Source: Moniliophthora roreri | Lineage: Eukaryota; Basidiomycota; Agaricomycetes; Agaricales; Marasmiaceae | Assembly (NCBI GenBank): GCA_001466705.2 | Contig: LATX02000187.1 | Span: 124,001 to 188,000 of the forward strand | Reading direction: 5' to 3' | DNA: 64,000 nucleotides | Shown here: one piece after another, positions 1 to 11,526 of the stretch | Position numbering within the stretch: position 1 is the stretch's first letter | How the letters are laid out: every line of letters starts with the position of its first letter | Made by a program: the position numbers and the translations under genes | The notes under the pieces: generated by a model | The model's input: only the letters and a program-made list of their open reading frames with translations | Database searches by the model: none | Told to the model about the DNA's origin: nothing

Positions 1-3000
1 TCCAACAAACGCGAAACAGAAATTGATTCCATCTCCAGTGACGAAGTCTGATTGGTAGTAGTACTGGCCTGCGCATCGGTAGACATTATGGAATCATCGG
101 TCACATCCATGGAGATGCTTGTAGACTCCTCCGACTTCATGTTTGACTGAGCCTTGACAGCCTGGGGCAGAGGCGGCAAAGGAGGAACCTCAACTTGAAG
201 GGAGCCGTTCATGCTGAAATCGTACCGAAGGTCCACTTTGGCTGGTGTTCGGAAGGCATTCTCAAGCTGCTCGACGAAGCTCCTTCTGTCTGACGCGCCC
301 GACTCATTGAGTTTGTTCAGCTCGCCAGTAAAGTCAAACGATCTTTTGGTATCCGCCTCATCCTCAGAAGTGAACTCTGCGAGCTCAACATGGTTGTCAT
401 GGTCATCGGTCACGTTCGCGAGGAAGATGGGAACATCCAAAGGTTCTGGGTCGCTTGCTGAATCAACTTCCTCCTCCACATGTGGTACCTGGGGAGGTGA
501 CTCAACAGAAGGCGTAGGAGGCGGCCTGAATGATAAAGTATCGTCTCGTTCCTGAGCAGCAAGGATATGCTGAAGCTCGTCAGGAATATCGGAGTCTGGA
601 TCGGAGATGTCCAGATCATCCATGGCGTACGCTGATACATCTGAACCACCCATCGTGCCCTTCATACCCAACATGCGCTTAGCACCAGGTGCAAGGGGTC
701 GGCTGGTGGTGTATTCTTCCTCAGGAATGCTGCCCTGGCTGCTACCCATTTGTGAGGAGAGTAGAGAAGACCGGTTCCGTGCGTGTGTACGAGGCTTGAA
801 TACCGGATTTGGAGGAGCAGCGACGACTGCATCCATAGAGCTTACAGATGAATTGGCACCTCTTGAAGAGGACCTTGAGCCAAACGTAAGCGCTGACGGT
901 GCCCGAATGGTGGCCAAATTCAAGTTCAATGGCGAATCGGTCACTGGGGGTAAAGCAGCGGATGGCGGCGGCCCAAGCGGCTTCATCGAGTCGATAACAG
1001 GTCTCGACTTTGCAGGGCGAAGTGGACGAAGCGTTGGTGGTGGCGTAGCCTCGATCTGGATATTTGGTGGAGACATTGTTCGTTTGTGCGACACCTTCTT
1101 GACCTTGAGAGGTGGTACATCCCCGGAATCCTTCTTAGGTGAATCTTTGGGCGGGAACATGGCATTGAGCATGGGCCAAGGTGCAATCTGCTGACCGATA
1201 AGAGCTGAGTTGGTCGACGACCGTGAGATGGTGGCTTCCTTGGATCGAGATTGACCATATGGTCTTAATGAGCTGATTGAAGTGACGTCCTTGCGAAGCG
1301 TCTTCTTCGTCGGACTATCCTCAGATGGAAGCCTGGGCACAGGGTCTGAATCACGACGTGGCGGTTGCCAATGGAACGATTCAGGTGTACCAGGCGTTGT
1401 TCCAGGCGTAGCCTCTAGGTCGAGATGGTTGATAAGCTTCTCGAGGTCGTTAGTAGCTGCAGAAAGGATGGACATGACACCTATTGGAATGCATGTTAGA
1501 ACAAAGAGCGAGCATAAGATCATTCAAAAACTTACCATCACCTCCATCTTCTTCATGGATCGGCTTGGGTCTGCTTTTCATGAGCATCTGTTCCGAGACA
1601 GGCCTTGGTCGGACCTTCTTGCTCGGTGTTATGAGAGGGCTATCCTCGACACGTGAATGTCCATCCGAAGTCGCCTCTTCAACAGTGACAAGAGGTGGCT
1701 CCCTCGACATGAACGAAGGAGCGGGTGACTCGGGTGCAGAATCATGCACGCCTGGGAAGACATCGGAGAGTGGTGTACGCTTCCTGCCTTCAGCAGAGTG
1801 GCGGCTCTCTCTGCTCGTCCTCCTCGTTCCTTGTACCTCCGACTCCTGACTCTTCCGCTTGCTCTCCTTCTCCTTCCTCCTCTGTTCCTTGACAGTCTCG
1901 AGGCCTTCTTCGTCCCACTTGACACTACCGGCTGAGCTCCCAGACGATGCTCGGGATATGGACGAGGTAGTTGAGAGGGGTCTCAACGAGGATCCAGAAG
2001 AGATTATGGATGCGGCGTTCGAACCAGAGCGACCCCTGCTAGCCAACATGACTGCACTGTCGACGGAGAGGCGGTTGTTGCCACTGTTGGCACCAGCGCC
2101 AATTGAAGACGTCGTCGATCCCGAACGCACGGAAGGCAAGCGCATTGTCGAAGGCAGACCCAGACCAAGGATGCTGCGCTTCTTCTTGCCCAGCGACTGA
2201 GTCTTGGCATCGGGGTGAGGACTGGCAGTGAGCGCGCCAGCCTCGAAACTGCTCGACGAGTTGCGAATAGTCGACAACTTGGACTTTGCGCTCTTCTCCT
2301 TTACCTTTTTGGTCTTCTCCTTCTCCGGCTTGTCCGTATTCTCCTTCCTCTTCTTGGTAGTTGACTTCTTCTTCACATCCTCTTTCTTCCCCTTCTCTTT
2401 CGTCGTCTCCACTTCTTCAACGCCACCCTCACCGGGACCAGAACCATTCTTGAGCTGCGCCCAGCTACCGATACGAGCGAGCGAGCGCATCGAACGCATT
2501 GCACGCAAAGCGATCGAGTTTTGGTTCGGGTTCTGGCCGCTGGGTGCGCCAGAAGGATGGAGTCCGACATTAGCGCCGGGTGGTGCGAGGAAACCTCCAA
2601 GAGTGGGCGTGCCAGCACGAGAATAAGATGCTTGTTGCGAAGGACGATCGTCTTCACGAGCGATGTCCTGAGTGTTGAGAAGTTGTGGAGTAGAGTTGTT
2701 GCGAGAACTATAGCCTGGAGAAATCGTCGAAGCGGTCGTAAGCAACATGCCGGAATCTAAGGAGTTGAAGCGAGCTCTGGACTGAGTCTCTGGAGGAGAC
2801 CTGAAGGGCTCTGGAGCTGTGATTGTAGCGTTGTCAGTATAAAACGTGAAAAGGGCAATGAGCAGCTTACTCTTGGATCGTGGAGGATCAGGACGAGCTT
2901 TAACCTTCTCTTTTTCCTTCTCCTTCTGTTTCTCCTTCTCCTTGGAATCTTTCCTGCCCCTGCCAATCGTCCACCATTTCTCCTTCCCCTCGCTCTTTAC

Positions 3001-3519
3001 CTTCGTAGTGTTCGTCACCGGCGGTGCCGCCGATGGTATGTTCGTGACTTCCTCTAAGGGACTTCCATCAGAACCCCACCGTAAACCATCCAAACCAGCA
3101 CGCGACTTCTTCTTCTTCACCATGATAATTTCACCCATTTCGGGGTCATCGGTTGGATCCACATAAATGTCGAATCCGCGGCGTGCAGATGACGAGCCGC
3201 CTACACGTCTAATGACATCCGACAGGTCCTTTCCTCGTTCCTTGTCCTTGTCCTTGTTCCCGCTGGAGCCGAGTAAACCCAATTTCGACTTTTTGGGAAC
3301 AAGCTTCCTTCGAGGCGGTTCATTTTCGGACCGAGGCGCAAGGGGAGAAGGAACAGAGGGAACAGCCGACCAGGATGTGTTGATTGATGTATTTGCCTCT
3401 GACGAGAGGCCATAAGCTGATGGTGTTGCTGCGATGAGACGGATGCTGGGCACGTCTGAATGAATTTGGTGGGAGGGTGTGTGTGATGCTGCTGAGGACA
3501 GCAGCGCGTTGCGATGCAT
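1..3519 (-). CDS. Low-complexity hypothetical protein, 3' end outside the window
   Basis: Three exons read 3519-2871, 2816-1536 and 1480-1, with GT-AG introns at 2817-2870 (54 bases) and 1481-1535 (55 bases); the frame stays open to the window edge, so at least 1,136 residues are encoded and the C-terminus is missing. The first ATG of the frame starts MHRNALLSSAASH. The protein is almost entirely disordered: Ser/Pro/Thr-rich stretches alternate with Lys/Glu-rich runs (DSKEKEKQKEKEKEK near residue 200, another Lys-rich block near residue 370) and RS/SR-like patches. The later part holds a possible short helix (SILSAATNDLEKLINHL) and acidic stretches (DISDPDSDIPDELQ). I do not recognise a domain. 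It could be a cytoskeletal or signalling scaffold, but that is only a guess from composition. Confidence 0.7.
1481..1535 (-). other. Intron of the low-complexity gene
   Basis: On the minus strand the donor is GTAAGT and the acceptor is AATAG. Removing it joins GGT GAT G to GT GTC ATG, which keeps the frame open into the last exon in the window. Several shadow frames cross it and would mislead a single-frame reading. Confidence 0.8.
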
Positions 3520-4300
3520 AATATCGTACAAATATCGTTATAAATGGGGTGCAAAAATATGTTCAAGTCGTGAAATGTGAAAATTGAACGAAAATTCGTG
3601 GAATTTCGGGAAAAAATCAAGAGATTTCGAGGGTTCTAAAGTCGTTGAACCGTATCGTTCGTTTACCGTTTGAGCACTCGTATGCGCGTTAATTCGAATG
3701 TTTTCTTGCTTGAATGGATCCCTGGAGGTACGCGTCCAGTAGTCAGTAGTAAGTCAATAAATTGATTTTTTTTATTGGCCACTCACCTAGCCCACGCAGA
3801 CCTCCCACCCCAGCTCACAAGTCAGCAGAATCTTCACTACTGAATATCGCAATTTGCTGGACAATCTTGAGGTCTTGAGGCGTACCTTAGTGGACGAGAA
3901 CAAGGACCGGTCGACCTGCCAAGGCGTAATTTGTTCAACCCATGTCACGTGGTGGTGAGGTGGTCCGTGTAGACCGACGCGTGGGCGGTCTAGGCCGCGT
4001 GTTCAGTCAACCATGACGCAACCTAGCACTGCCTGAACGACAGCATGCACATTAGCTCCCGGCAACTCCTCTACCCGACCAATCTCTGATTCTCGGCCTC
4101 ACCTACGCTATGAAGAACGGATCAAATTTGCGTCAGTCATCTAAGGGATAGACCAAGGTGCAGATCAGTCTCTCCATCATGTTTTTGAGCTTTTCAAAAT
4201 ATCATCATCAGCAGGCGTGATGACAAGTGAAACTACAGGTAAGGCGGTAAGCAATGATGTTGGAGAATTCAAGTTCCGGAGGATTTGATTTCATTAGATT
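3520..4300. other. Intergenic region upstream of the low-complexity gene
   Basis: This is the 5' flank of the minus-strand gene ending at 3519. It has normal CpG content (for example around 3640-3700 and 3960-4080) and no convincing coding exon. It marks the left border of the CpG-poor island that follows. Confidence 0.5.
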
Positions 4301-7300
4301 TGACCTGAACTCTATGTCCAACGGTAAGGACAACAAAACACTGAGCAACAATATGTGTTGTCACTGCAAGCTGGTTTCTTGGTCATGGTGAATGCTTGTA
4401 ATGAATTGTACAAGTTGTTATTTTTAACACAGTTTTTTGTGAGTTTTATGGAAAAAAAAAAAGAAACTTTGATTTTGTCTGGACAAAACTTGTATATACA
4501 TGACCAAACAGGGAGAGAAAAGATTCACCAAGTAACTGGGTCATCACAAGCATGCAGATGTAAAAATGTTTACACACTTGAAGCTATTACCCCAAAATTC
4601 CCCAAACATCCACCTTCAAAACTCACTAGTACTAGAACTACAAAACAATCCTTAAAACAAGGTGAGACATAGTGCTGTAATAGTGGAGAGAGTACCCACT
4701 ACTACAATGGCAAGTCAACCATTAATGCACAAAATGCTGACAAGCACAAGCACAAGCATAAATATGCAAATTACCATCCAAGAGTCATAAGCATAATAAT
4801 CTAGAGTAAACAAGGTCAGTTTGATCATCTTCCAAAGATAAAACAAAAAAAACACATACACAAATCACCATTATTGACTGTATTGTTCCAAGTAGTGTTC
4901 AGATTTCTCTGGTTACAAGTTATGTAGTTGCCTGAGGATCCATTGCCATTGATACCTCCTTGGTGATTCATGGTAGTGCAAGTGTTGTAATTATCATCAT
5001 CTCTCCTAGGCCAACTCAGATGCTCAGCATCAACACTTGCAGATGATGCAGTCAATGAAGCTGACAGTGATGCATCAGACAAGAGGGTGCACATTAAAGG
5101 TGATGGTGTTGTACATGGCAATGGTGAAGATGAAGCAGGTGAACAGAGGGCAGGTTTGGTCTGTGAATCAGAGGGCACAGGATCACTGAGGTTGCATGAT
5201 GAAGAGGCCAGAGAAACAGATGGCATGGGGTAGGTGATTCTAGATTGTGGAGCAGTATCCATTGTCATGTCAAGTGCTTTAGAAGGTGAAAGATGTGTTT
5301 ATTATCTGTGAAAATGGCTGGTGGCCAGCTTATAAATCTGACAACAGCAGAAATGGGCCGACCTGCTTGAGCAAATACTAATGGATGCATTGATGCAGCA
5401 TTACTTGATGGAGAGAACAGATCATGGACAAAGTATTGCAGATGACTCCTAACCATCTCTGCTGGCTGGTCATTTCATTATTGGCTACACACTCCAATTC
5501 CATTGAAGCATAGATGTGAGGTATGAGCTGCAGGTCTTCTGAAATTGTGCTGAGGGCTCTCATACCTTCAAGTAACATCAGTATTTTCAAAGTTTGATTG
5601 CCAGTTTTCTGGTGGAGACCACCAGAAGCTCAAGCATTGTCAATGTACTTCCACCCTCAGAACCACATGAAACGGCCTGTAGTTGCAAAGGAATATGGTG
5701 ATACTGAAGAACTGGAGGGAACAATGATCTGTGAGTCCTGAGTGTATTGCAATGAATGTCATCAACAATTTAGCTCAATACAAGCTGGAAAAATGGATGG
5801 CTACCGGTTTGGGCAGAAATATGCTGGCAGAGACTTTCTTTCAAGAGAAGCTATTCTGCTGAGTATCAGGTGGAACTTGAACTCCTGAGCTTGGAACATG
5901 CAAGAAGATAGTAAACATCAAATGTATTGTAAGATTGCATGTTGAATGGAGAGTTTGATCAGTATGGGGGGAGAGGGTTGCCAGGAGATCACGCCCAGGC
6001 ACTTACAGCTAATCTAGAACGGAAACACCAGCCAACCCAGGAAATAAATACTTGAGATACCTGTCGCCTGAATGCATGTACAAATCTTGTACAGATCCTG
6101 GGTTCATTGAGCCAAACTAGGTCAGCTCATTTCAAGCTCAACCCTGTTGGTTAACTTGACGATGTCTGCCCTGTCAAACAACATCAATCACCAAGCAGCA
6201 CACTGCACAGAGCCAGATACATAGATTCCATTTGGTCTCGTCATTTAGGGCAGACTATTAGGTAACAATACGAAATAGTGACAGCAAGGGAAAAGTGTTG
6301 AGCACTGTGGAGCACAAGGGATCAGTCAATGGGGTACCACTGAGTGAAGCTATCTGGGGCAGAAGGAAATTGTCATGCTCAGCTAATTTCAAACTCTGCC
6401 CAGAGATGCTCTCTTTTCTTATGGTATGATAATTGATCTTATCAGCATACTTTCCTCTGTACTTCAATACAAGTCATGGATACAGAACTCATATACTAAC
6501 AAAATGTCACTGATTGTGATGGGATTGGCAGGAGGCAAGTGTGTAACATTTTGTGAGTATCTGGAAGCTTCTCTTGCTCCCGAGCAAGGGCCATGAATCC
6601 AGTCAGGAAAGAGATCTTTCCTCTGCTAGTCTTGACAACTGAAATAGTGTGAAAACCATCTGCTGCCTGGCAAATTGCTTGCAGAGCATAAGTGTGTAGA
6701 GGGCAAGGAAAATGAGGCTTGATCAGGCTACACATGGAGGCCAGATTCTCTGGAATAGAAAGCCCTTGCAGCCTTCTTTCCAAGGAATCCTGCCATACAG
6801 TGAATAATGAAGATGGTGTTTTTGTGCTTCTATGGAGGAAGCATCTCAATCCTCTACAGTGCACCCATCAGTAGTTCTTGGGGCTCAAAGAAGACAGAAT
6901 CCTTCTACTTCATGCTCATGTTGAAAACTTGTCAAGTGTAAAGAGTGAGTATAGAGTTCTGACAACAAGATAAACTGGATCTGAGTTGAAAGATCAAGTT
7001 CAAGGGGGTTTGGAGTTTATTTGATTATTTATAAGATTTTAGAACACTTTAGAACAATCAAAATTGAATTGAACATGACATAAGTAGTGTGTTCTGACAG
7101 AATTAGGTCCACAGGAATGAACCAATGGTCAAGGACTCTTCACAGAATCCAATAATAGGTAAACACAGTGCAAAACAACATGTTCATGGAAGTTATGGTC
7201 CACAGGAGCATACCACTGGTTGAGGACTCTTAGCAGGGTCCAAGAATGGATGAACGCAGTGCAAAACAACACATTCAAGAGAGTTATGGTCCACAGGGGC

Positions 7301-8860
7301 ACACCAATGGTCAAGGACTCTTGATAGGGTCCAAGAATGGGTGAATGCAGTGCAGAGCAACACATTTAGAAGAGTTATGGTGTGCGGGGGTGTACCAATA
7401 GTATAGGACTCTCAAACAAGTCAAACACTAGTTGAACACAACCTAAGTAATGTGTTCAGTAAGGTTTTGGTGCGCAGATGCAACCCAATAGCAAAGAACT
7501 CTTAATAGACTCCAATACTGAGTGAACACAATGTAAAGCACTGTGTTCACAAGTGTTTTGGTCCAGTAATGTGAACCAGTGGCAGAGGACTCTCAGATCA
7601 ATGAAACACCAATGAATGTGACCAAAGCAATGTGTTTATTCAAGTTCTGGTGCACTAACAACCAATGGTGTACAGTTCTCAAAAGAATCCAGTAATCAGA
7701 TGAACACAACCTATTGGTACATGTTCACAAGGTGGTTGGTTGACTTAAGTGTATTTCACACTAAAGTACAGTAAAATAGAGCTTCTGATTGGTATCTTGG
7801 CTCATAGAAGAGACAGCTGGCAAATGCCTAGGAGGTGCTGGTAAAGCACAGTCGCAAACTTGCCTGGAACAGCACCAATGCAGACATCCAGAGCAAGCTG
7901 CTATGAAGCGAGGCAAGATGCCAGCTGCTGCTTCAGCTTTGTAACTAATGTACATCACATTATATACAGTCCAGAAAATAGAATAATACTAAAACTCAAA
8001 ATAATAGGAAAAGATAAGATGTTATATATGTGTCCAAAAGTCCAGTTACACATAGAAAATGTCCAATATTGGGAATATTTGTGCAAATGTTGCATGGGAC
8101 CACTGGTGCAGTACTGATGTGTGGTCTGTGGAACATTCTTTCTCCTCCTCTAGTTTCCTTCCTCTCTATCTGATTGGTGGTTGTCAATCCTCTATCTGCA
8201 TTTCAATGAATGTGTAATCCCACCAATCTTCCAACATGCAGGGTCCCACTAGGCCTAGATGGTGGCTCCGCAGAGATACTCATGATTATAGCCTAGCTTG
8301 TAATCCTTGAACGCTCAATGTGTAGGTTGGTTGACTGGATATAGGTTCCAATAACCATGTATATAGGTCTTCTGAAGTATTTAATACCATTCCATATAAT
8401 GATAATGTCTCAATAGCATGTTATAATGCTTGTGATTGCTTTTGCAACCAGTCTGGTGCATTCAGACTGTAGATCCTGCTGATATCTATTCCTTTATTAG
8501 ATTGGAATTGGTGGTTTCTGGCCCACTTATAACCAAGGACCTTCACAGCAACACTTCACTGCAATGTAGTGGACTAGTATAGTCTACTAAGCCTCAACTA
8601 AGTTGTTTCACAGTGCTATCTGAGAGACTGATTGGTTCATTGACAACTAGTGCTTAAGCTGTGTGTATACACAGGTCTGTGTTCTGCACTAAATTAGGAA
8701 TTAGACATGCAAATGCACTGCTATACATCTATGCTGAAAATGGGGCACATTAACGAAAAATTATCAAACACCCTAACACAATGCACAACATGACCTGATC
8801 CATGGCACAAGGGCAGCATGTACACAGCCAGTGTTGGACTGAAATTAACCAAGCACAACA
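4300..8860. mobile_element. CpG-depleted, gene-free island; decayed transposon material
   Basis: Across this stretch the dinucleotide CG is nearly absent (many consecutive 60-base lines have none, for example 4441-5340), while TG and CA are abundant. Both flanks have ordinary CpG content. No frame is intact: short minus-strand frames at 4825-5268, 5265-5590, 6258-6467 and 6496-6864 lie in different phases and are broken by stops, and none matches a transposase I can name. In agaricomycetes, CpG methylation of transposons followed by deamination gives this pattern. The call as a mobile element is therefore an inference from base composition; family, termini and target duplication were not found. 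Confidence 0.55.
7060..7740. repeat. Tandem array of about 90-base units (7 full copies plus partial)
   Basis: Units begin with GGTCCACAGG-like or GGTGCGCAG-like sequence at 7106, 7197, 7288, 7379, 7469, 7560 and 7649, and the array stops near 7738, giving spacings of 91, 91, 91, 90, 91, 89 and 89. Each unit carries the landmarks CCAATGG, then GGACTCT, then a TCCAA(G/T)A block, then GTGAA(C/T)ACA and a CA(A/T)GTGTTC-like tail. The first three units are most alike; later ones diverge. A partial unit precedes 7106 (from about 7060). Because 91 is not a multiple of three, this is not a protein repeat. It sits inside the CpG-poor island. Confidence 0.85.
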
Positions 8861-10298
8861 GTTCTCCCCGCCCCGGGTGCCAGGCTACACTCAATCCTTA
8901 TGATATGCTACATGGAACGGGTGCGGGAACAGGCCTAATGACATGTGAAGCATACCGGTGGTACCCATCAACTGAGCCTCTGCCTCCTCTTTGACATACG
9001 CACAAGTTTGTCTCAGAATGGAGTTACTTCTAGAAACCCAGAATCATCATATCATAACGAGATGACGCCCGATTTTACTGAATTTATCGATAGACCTTGG
9101 ATTCATTTTGTCATTCAGAATTGCGAGCTACCACTGTTGACTAGCCTAGTGAGAAATGCTGAGGCTTTCTGACGTCTCTGATGGATTTCAACGTTCTTGT
9201 AATAATCTACTGTAATTGGCTGTCAGTTTTCTGATGCTACTATCTGATGCTCTTCTGACGAATGGCCAGAATGTCATCTCTTCACCTTTGGGAAATGAAA
9301 GAGTTAAGTCTCAAAATGAATAATCACACAACATACCACTGGCCTCTGTCTTCCTCCTATTGTGATTGTGGTTGCTGAGCGCTGAGCGCTAACTTTGTTT
9401 TCATTGACAGCTTCCCCCACGACGCTGCTGGATCCTTCTTCTTTCTTCCTGACCACCACCACCCCTATGCCCCATGCCCAACGCCCTACACCATACCAGC
9501 CAACACCTTAGCACACCCTCTCCACGTTTTCAGCCTCGCTCATGAATTTGACAGTGAGTATGAGTTGAGTATAGTGAGACAGCCTGAGGAAAAGGCGTTT
9601 CCTAAGCCCTAAGCTTTGCACATCATGTTGCGGATAAACCTGCGCACGAAGCTGCCTTACTGAATCACTCGGGAGATCAAATGTCAGTGACAAAATTGGG
9701 GGACCATAGTATTGCGAGTGCACCTTAGAGCTATGTGCCTGCTGAGCAATATCTCGGTACTTTTAGGCAGGTCGTCTACATACCTATGTGTTCCATGTAT
9801 CTCCTACCAAGCACCGTTCTCAAATACGTAAATTTTGTGTTCACAGCAAGACGCCATCCATGGGGTGCACTGAGGCTTCAGAACAAAAAGAAAACGGACG
9901 CCGCGTTGCAGATATTCTGGAGCTTCTTTTCGGCCCGAACCTGAATTACGAGTCTGAGTTGTGTAAGATGGGTGGGAAAGCGGTAAGTTCAGAGCCTAGG
10001 AAATCTCGTGGAATGTATTGTATGTCCCTCTTCATGTTAATTGGCCCTGTCAACGCCACCATACTGCTCCATTCTAGAAGAACAGAAAGGGCCCTACAGC
10101 GCGGAATTCCCAACATGGAGCGACGTGGAGTTACAGCATTACGCGCGAGATTGAAGAGCGCCTCTCAGCAATTGACGTCCGGAGTAAGATATATGCACAT
10201 GCATAGCCTAGAAAGCATGGAACAGGTGATCAGAAGGATTATTTAGTCAAAGGAGAGCTGGATATGCACCGAGTTGTCTGTTTGGAAAAGAAACTTTG

Positions 10299-10428
10299 AC
10301 TTGCCGCAGCGGGCCATCAGGGTCAGATGGCGAGTACGAGTCCGTTTCCCGATTGTAGTTTTACGGGCCAACCAACGGTGAGATCTTGAGAGCGGAGCCG
10401 AATAACGAGACGGACCAAACAAAACAAT
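10299..10428 (+). repeat. Dispersed direct repeat, copy A
   Basis: Starts ACTTGCCGCAGCGGGCCATC and shares with copy B (10680) the blocks GGGCCATCAGGGTC, GATGGC, GTCCGTTTCC and, after a variable middle, GACCAAACAAAAC. The two copies lie about 380 bases apart in the same orientation. No terminal inverted repeat or coding content was seen. Confidence 0.6.
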
Positions 10429-10679
10429 AGGGACTGAAGGCTCTTAAAGCGGCGGGTGCCAGACTAGTTAGACCCTAGCGTTGAATCGAGAACCTTCGTA
10501 CAGACCTTGTCAATGTATGTATATCTCCTACAAAGAAGTCTGTATCTGCGACAAATTTAGTATTGTGAAATGGATTAATTGAAGGTATGACTCACAACGT
10601 CCCATGCCAATTTCCACTGGCGAAGGGGCAGCCAGCGCCTAACAAAATACTCCGGCTTGAACATCTTGAACCCAGTTCT

Positions 10680-10775
10680 ACTTGCCGCAGTGGGCCATCA
10701 GGGTCTGATGGCAATTACGGGTCCGTTTCCTGGGATGAGTAGAACGGGACGAAAGTCACGAACCAAACAAAACGA
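10680..10775 (+). repeat. Dispersed direct repeat, copy B
   Basis: Starts ACTTGCCGCAGTGGGCCATC and ends near GAACCAAACAAAACG; it is the shorter partner of the copy at 10299-10428, with the middle section between GTCCGTTTCC and ACCAAACAAAAC contracted by about 30 bases. Confidence 0.6.
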
Positions 10776-11526
10776 TTTATCGCAGACCACAACTTTCCCA
10801 CCCATCTTACACCTTCCGCATAAGGAAAAAATTGGCAGATAAAGACGAATCCTCGTAATCCCACCAGATTGGAAGAGCTGTGCTGGATAACCTTCGGAGG
10901 ACAGCAGAGTTCGGGTTCGCAGGTCTTCTGAAAGGAATCACTCAGCGACGATTCAGCTTTGGAGAGCCAAAACGAACCGAGGTCCACCTTGGAGTCGGAG
11001 TTCGGTTTCTTCACCAGCTCAGACATATCCATGAGCGAACATGCCAGATCTACCGTGTTTTCAATTCGAGCTTGAAACTAAGTTTCGTGATCCGCAGAAA
11101 GATCAGGAAGGTGTGGGTTCTTGGAGGTTCTAGCTCACCATACCTGGGCGATGACAGACTTGAATCATGGGAGTACAGCGAGAGGCAACAACCTACTTTA
11201 GAGCCCGAATCTACAATCCTTTCGCCCTAAAACCCCGTATTCTTCTTCCCTTCCTTTGCTGACCCTACGACGCGTCATCTTTGGAACCTGCCACGGCATT
11301 CACATTTGAGTAGAAGGAGCGCTAGCCTGTCGAGGACAGTATAGATGACGACGAGGTTTCAGTCGAGAAAACCATGGCATTAGGGGTCATTATCCAGCGT
11401 AAAATGAGATGGAATACATGCAGTGATGAGTGGAAAACAGAACATGGAAGAAAGTAAAATAAAGGAAGGGACGGGAGTACGCAGATCACCAAAACTAAAA
11501 ACATCTAGTACCAGAAAACCACAGGC

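Larger units (their letters stand above)
8860..11526. other. Intergenic region with short frames and a dispersed repeat pair
   Basis: CpG content returns to normal from about 8860. Short open frames occur at 9788-10246 (+), 10715-11032 (-) and 10880-11230 (+), but none has a recognisable domain and I could not extend them through splice sites. They may be remnants or noncoding. A related repeat pair lies at 10299-10428 and 10680-10775. The dynein tail gene ends at 11527 with no recognisable continuation in this interval. Confidence 0.5.

Noticed and set aside
607..1194. A plus-strand frame of 195 codons inside the first gene.
   Set aside because: It is the antisense shadow of the minus-strand low-complexity gene, whose frame is continuous with the upstream exons through canonical introns.
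4825..5268. A 147-codon minus-strand frame rich in Ser/Pro, considered as a transposon gene.
   Set aside because: Low-complexity content follows from CpG-poor, CA-rich DNA; no transposase motif or continuation through splice sites was found.
7129..7365. A 78-codon minus-strand frame with internally similar segments, resembling a repeat protein.
   Set aside because: It is the translation of the 91-base tandem DNA repeats; since 91 is not a multiple of three, each unit is read in a different frame.
11322..11526. Search for continuation of the dynein heavy chain past the stop.
   Set aside because: No linker-domain sequence appears in any minus-strand frame down to 10700, so a simple intron or a single frameshift does not explain the short gene.
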